Positions 24,201-64,000 of a stretch of DNA of 64,000 nt are shown one piece after another (position 1 is the first letter of the stretch; each line of letters begins with the position of its first letter). Both the position numbers and the translations under genes were made by a program. Source of the stretch: Patiria pectinifera (lineage: Eukaryota; Echinodermata; Asteroidea; Valvatida; Asterinidae); assembly GCA_029964075.1 (NCBI GenBank), contig CM057133.1, positions 12,114,699-12,178,698 of the forward strand, given 5' to 3'. Under the pieces are notes generated by a model that worked only from the letters and a program-made list of their open reading frames with translations, did no database searches and was not told the origin of the DNA.

Positions 24201-24867
24201 TGAAGACACTTTTGTCAGGGTGTGGTCAGTTTCCAAAGACGGGGATGTAACTCAGGTAAGAGAAAACTATTCTTGTATATTGATTACTTGGAAGACGTAG
24301 TCTTTGGTCCAGTAACTAGACAGTGCCACTTATCAATGGACTTCTTGCACAGCCTTGCAGAGGGTTGTGGAGAACACCTTAAGATGAGACCTTTGAGGAC
24401 AGAACTGTTAGCTGTAAATTTTGCTGAAGAATTTGGCTGAAAGTACATGAGCAATTTCTATCAACAGCCATTATCACTTTATTTTAGAGTTCTCGTCAAG
24501 TCAATACAAGTCAGTCAGAAAAATGCGGGATAAACGACGACAAAGGACTTCCCCTTGTGTCGGTTCATTTGAATAGCTTATAATTTGACTTGACGCTGGA
24601 TGGCTTTTGATGACTTGATAGCAATGTGACTTCAATCCCAACTCGTGAGCAATTTATTTTAGTTCACTGCTAATTGGGTCAAAATCCTGAACATAAACCT
24701 TCACTGATTTTTGTGTGTGATTTGATTTTCAGATTCAATTGATGTTCAGCGAGAGCGTATCGGACACCCAGTTGAGCGGGGCCCAGTTTACGAACAAGAG
24801 CGGTCGAAGCTTCGCCCTGTCGGGCTACGACCTGAATGAAGTCGTCTGCTTCAACCAGAAGGTGTAA
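21281..24867 (+). CDS. WDR54: WD repeat-containing protein 54
   Basis: WDR54 is a small WD40 beta-propeller protein; vertebrate work links it to growth-factor signalling. Coding exons: 21281-21505, 22278-22340, 22536-22602, 22727-22780, 23280-23487, 23802-23964, 24187-24255, 24733-24867. All phases agree and give 327 residues (human 334). Family landmarks in order are LYNNLTVLNSPEKNMTTYAV (exon 1), SRTLLVLCYQRGIQVYE (exons 2-3), SFARGIAAVHDNFIAVGTST (exons 4-5), the WD-like GHSYPISAL...ADDSGCIMVW (exon 5), GGFGSGHIRVFDA (exon 6), STSEDTFVRVW (exon 7), and the C-terminal block SDTQLSGAQF then FALSGYDLNEV (exon 8). The ATG opens the family-typical N-terminus, which fixes the start. No upstream exon is needed. 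Confidence 0.95.
22139..22151 (+). repeat. 13-base G run, WDR54 intron 1
   Basis: This is an uninterrupted G homopolymer just after GCCAT, one of six runs of 12-15 G in the window. Confidence 0.9.
23095..23245 (-). repeat. tRNA-derived SINE (minus), WDR54 intron 4
   Basis: On the minus strand an A-box-like TTGGCACAGTGG is followed by a B-box GGTTCGAGTCC, then a body containing CGGGTTTCCTCCAACTG. The spacing fits a tRNA head, but the 5' and 3' halves do not pair as an acceptor stem. Confidence 0.6.
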
Positions 24868-26112
24868 CAGGGACCAGTTTAAACATCTGTGGTCTGCAAT
24901 TGGCCGAGTCTGACAGGGGACCAGGCAAGGATGAACCAATAGAATTGGTTCTTTTAGATGTTGGTTGTGATGTAACTTATTGTGCCTTACGTGTCTTGTC
25001 AAACGGCTTCGTAGTAGACCAGGGACATGCAATAGTGAAGTTGGTACTAGTTGGCCGTCTTAAACCCTAACCCAGATGAGTACAGATATCCCAAACAAGC
25101 ACACACCCTCGGATGCTGTTCATCTCGGCAGCAACAAAGACGACCTTTTGTTCTACCGTTTGGACTGAACAGGCTTCACATTCATTGTGGTGTTGGTTAC
25201 GATAGATTCAGTAGGGTTTAAGATGTGGTCAATATTCACATATTTAAATTTTAATGCACATTAGATAACCATAAATTTCAGGCGTTTCAACACGGAATTT
25301 CCTTAAATTTTAGTTGTGCGCAAAACTCTTGTCATGGTGTTTCACAGTACATTGATTTCAAAAGTGATGTGGGAAAAAAATTGCTAGATGTATACGGTAG
25401 TTGTATTCTTTAAGCGTACTTTACAGCAAAAGCACGTACATGTATTAGGTTGTGAAATTTTCATCACACATTCTCCAACACAGTCACATGTCAAAAGTAT
25501 AGCTCGTCGTATTGTTGAAAAGAGTATTCTTATATGTATTCTAGTTTTGAACAAAAAATATTTATATTGTATATTTTGAGCTTGTAAAAGTATTGTTGTA
25601 TATTTCTTTGTTTTAACTGTCAAAAGGGACAAACAAAACCCTGTAATTTCAACATCTTAAAGCATATGCAGGGCAAGCAACACTTGTTTTCAAATCAGAT
25701 TGAACTACAACACACCACACAATGATAAATTTCATATCACTTATCACTGTTTTATTAAATTGGTTTAAAACTTAAATATTTCAAAAGGAACACTCAACGT
25801 TATGTACAGGATCAAATGAATGTATTCTTTATTGGACTAGCGAGAAAAATTGGTGTCGAGCAATGAGGCCAAAAAAAAGTTCATGTAGTTAATATTGTTC
25901 CTAACTTGGTGTTAAGATGCCCCACGCCTTGAGGTCAAGTAAAACCGTTCCTTGAAATCCTGTTTTAAAATTCCTGAACTTGATTATATTGGGCATTTGC
26001 TGACACTGATGTTGACAAAGTGACTAAAGAAAAAAACAACACCTTGATTCATACTATTATTTTATTTCCTAAAATTCTTCTTTGCAGTTAGAGAAATGTC
26101 AAGAGAAATAAA
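24868..26112 (+). other. WDR54 3' UTR-like region
   Basis: AT-rich sequence follows the WDR54 stop without exons or clear repeats and reaches an AATAAA at 26107-26112, the first good canonical poly(A) signal I see. Short open frames on both strands near 25384-25632 are spurious. Confidence 0.5.
26107..26112 (+). terminator. Candidate poly(A) signal, WDR54
   Basis: Canonical AATAAA followed within about 30 bp by T-rich DNA (TATTCTTTTCTGTGG). It would give a 3' UTR of about 1.2 kb. Confidence 0.45.
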
Positions 26113-26354
26113 AGAACAAATTCAATGAAATATTCTTTTCTGTGGTTTTACTTGGACCCTTTTCGCTACATGTATTAAATCTAGCAAACTTGTCTTTTTG
26201 TCCACACCAACCTGTACAAATACCAAACAACATGCTTAAAAAAAATTGGCAAATACTTTGAAATTAAAGTGTGAATTCAGGCAGTACCTTAAACAATCTT
26301 TCTTATAAATGCATACGTAAGCCTCACGCTTATGTTTCAAAACCATGATTTTTT

Positions 26355-26360
26355 TTTATT
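26355..26360 (-). terminator. Candidate poly(A) signal, SNRNP200
   Basis: TTTATT on the plus strand is AATAAA on the minus strand, about 860 bp past the SNRNP200 stop. Another lies at 26061-26066. If the first is used, the SNRNP200 and WDR54 transcripts end within a few hundred bp of each other. Confidence 0.4.
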
Positions 26361-26974
26361 GGAGGAATGTTGCTTAAAAAAAAGTGGAAAAATTCTGAGC
26401 ACGTAAATAGATAACATTCAACAAAACCCTTTTTACAAAACTGGGCACCGCCCATTTAAAACTATCTTCTCTGATCCATTATTTTCTTCTCAATTTTTCC
26501 AAGTTTAATATGTACAGTCGAATACCTTTATAACAAGGTCCTTGGGACTCTACGAATTACCTTGTTGGAACAGGTGCCTTGTATTAACAGTAATGGAAAA
26601 CAAAGAACAAGAACAAAAGAGATACATATTATTATCAACCCTATCAAGCTGTGGTGCTTTATCAAGCATTTTTACAAGTCTCCCTTCAAATACTTGGCAA
26701 TGTTCCCAAGAACTGGTCCACTTGCCGCCTTCTATCTTCCACGATTACAGCACAGTGCAAAAAGACTTTAAAAACAGTGAAACAAAACATACAAACTTAA
26801 TTACCTTGAAAATATCAGAAAAAGTAACAATCATTTTCAAGTCCGATTCATCGATATGAAGACAAACTGACAATTTCATATTGTGGCAGCCACACAAGGA
26901 CAGTCTGTCAAAATTCTTGGCCCCGTACGTCTGGACACTGACCTCATTTACATTTGTACAATTGCAAAACCCTA

Positions 26975-26988
26975 AACAGCGCCCCCGC
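26975..26988 (-). promoter_or_regulatory. CTCF-like motif 1 of 3
   Basis: The minus strand reads GCGGGGGCGCTGTT. It shares GGGCGCTGTT with the two motifs that follow at steps of about 100 bp and fits the CTCF core GRKGGCGCTR. Confidence 0.4.
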
Positions 26989-27074
26989 AAGATGAAGGCA
27001 CAAATTCAGAAATCACCAACGACTCGGCGCTATTCCCATCAATGTACACTTTGCTGGTATCCTTGGCATTGTTG

Positions 27075-27088
27075 AACAGCGCCCTCTA
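27075..27088 (-). promoter_or_regulatory. CTCF-like motif 2 of 3
   Basis: The minus strand reads TAGAGGGCGCTGTT, an exact fit to the CTCF core YAGRKGGCGCTR. Same orientation as its neighbours. Confidence 0.5.
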
Positions 27089-27178
27089 TCGACAACGCAA
27101 ATGTTAGCCAAACTTCTGTTAAAAGCTAACTTTTTTTGTCGCTAGCTTTGCAAGCTGGCGCGCTGGCTGGCCTCTTTA

Positions 27179-27192
27179 AACAGCGCCCCCTA
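27179..27192 (-). promoter_or_regulatory. CTCF-like motif 3 of 3
   Basis: The minus strand reads TAGGGGGCGCTGTT, the best CTCF core match of the three. It lies 30 bp past the SNRNP200 stop codon. Confidence 0.5.
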
Positions 27193-27221
27193 CGACTCCG
27201 CGCATTGAGCGCACACCCATC

Positions 27222-63589
<36,368 letters not shown>

Positions 63590-64000
63590 CTAAGAATGAT
63601 GAACATAAAGTGAAACATTCACGCACCGTTAAAAAAAACTTTTAAATGTCCGGCCAACACCTTACAGAGGCTGCGACATGTCCCCATATGTAAGTGTGTC
63701 ATGGAAAAGCATGATTAACACAACAAATTGTATAAAATGTATCTGGTCGACACAATGGATAGTTGCTGATAATCTTTCATCCTTTGGACAAAAATAAAAA
63801 CGGAAGGAAGATGGCGTAAACACAAGGTCTCATTTTCAAAATTTGGATTTTGTTTTAGGACCGAGGATGGCATCTTGAATGAACTTGACAGTCCTAAAAT
63901 GACTAATAGTAAACACTTCTTGTTGTTACTTGCAGTTGAATGACTGTTTTCTTGCATAGAGAGGGTCAGTCAAAAGTTTTTTAAAAATCCATTTGGAACA
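63590..64000 (-). other. SNRNP200 intron, right edge
   Basis: No exon could be supported between the first visible SNRNP200 exon and the window end. A stretch near 63870-63905 reads KFIQDAILG on the minus strand, vaguely like the expected upstream SFIQAALG, but it lacks a donor site. Confidence 0.5.

Larger units (their letters stand above)
26361..27221 (-). other. SNRNP200 3' UTR-like region
   Basis: Lies between the SNRNP200 stop and the nearest downstream minus-strand AATAAA. No coding sequence is seen. It carries three CTCF-like motifs (separate entries) and a fragment with a pogo-type end near 26515. Confidence 0.5.

Noticed and set aside
63850-63910. Possible upstream SNRNP200 exon reading KFIQDAILG on the minus strand
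   Set aside because: Resembles the expected SFIQAALG only loosely, and there is no donor at the needed phase.

Overview
The window is animal nuclear DNA. Its protein-coding exons are short, GC-rich and bounded by GT/AG, and they sit in long AT-rich introns. It is crowded with small interspersed repeats (tRNA-derived SINEs, MITEs with terminal inverted repeats, hAT-like elements, minisatellites). Five conserved metazoan genes can be reconstructed exon by exon with consistent reading phase. Protein similarity and repeat style suggest a marine invertebrate, possibly a deuterostome such as an echinoderm. The species cannot be fixed from the sequence alone.

Layout, left to right. (1) cdc25-like phosphatase, minus strand: the regulatory N-terminal exons lie at 5239-902 and the catalytic part lies off the left edge. 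(2) SLBP, the histone mRNA stem-loop binding protein, plus strand, complete, six coding exons at 7379-11802, divergent from cdc25 and with a palindromic E2F-type site just upstream. (3) 3' UTR-like and repeat DNA, about 11.8-15.6 kb. (4) ZDHHC16-type DHHC palmitoyltransferase, minus strand, eight coding exons at 20200-15632. (5) WDR54, plus strand, eight coding exons at 21281-24867, divergent from ZDHHC16. (6) SNRNP200 (Brr2, the U5 snRNP helicase), minus strand, 38 coding exons from 63589 to the stop at 27222. It fills the right 58% of the window, and only its first exons (roughly 115-135 residues) lie off the right edge. SNRNP200 converges tail-to-tail with WDR54.

Functions: cdc25 and SLBP both act in the cell cycle (CDK activation; S-phase histone mRNA metabolism). 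SNRNP200 unwinds U4/U6 during spliceosome activation. ZDHHC16 S-acylates proteins in internal membranes. WDR54 is a small beta-propeller protein. Nothing indicates an operon-like unit; shared control is plausible only for the divergent pairs.

The SNRNP200 introns hold most of the unusual DNA. These include decayed duplicate copies of one of its own exon ends, a Helentron/HINE-like tandem array rich in TGACCT half-sites, a non-autonomous hAT element nested in a MITE with an intact 8-bp target duplication, a 34-bp perfect palindrome, an 11-bp minisatellite and a five-copy 184-bp repeat. Three CTCF-like motifs spaced about 100 bp apart lie just past the SNRNP200 stop codon.
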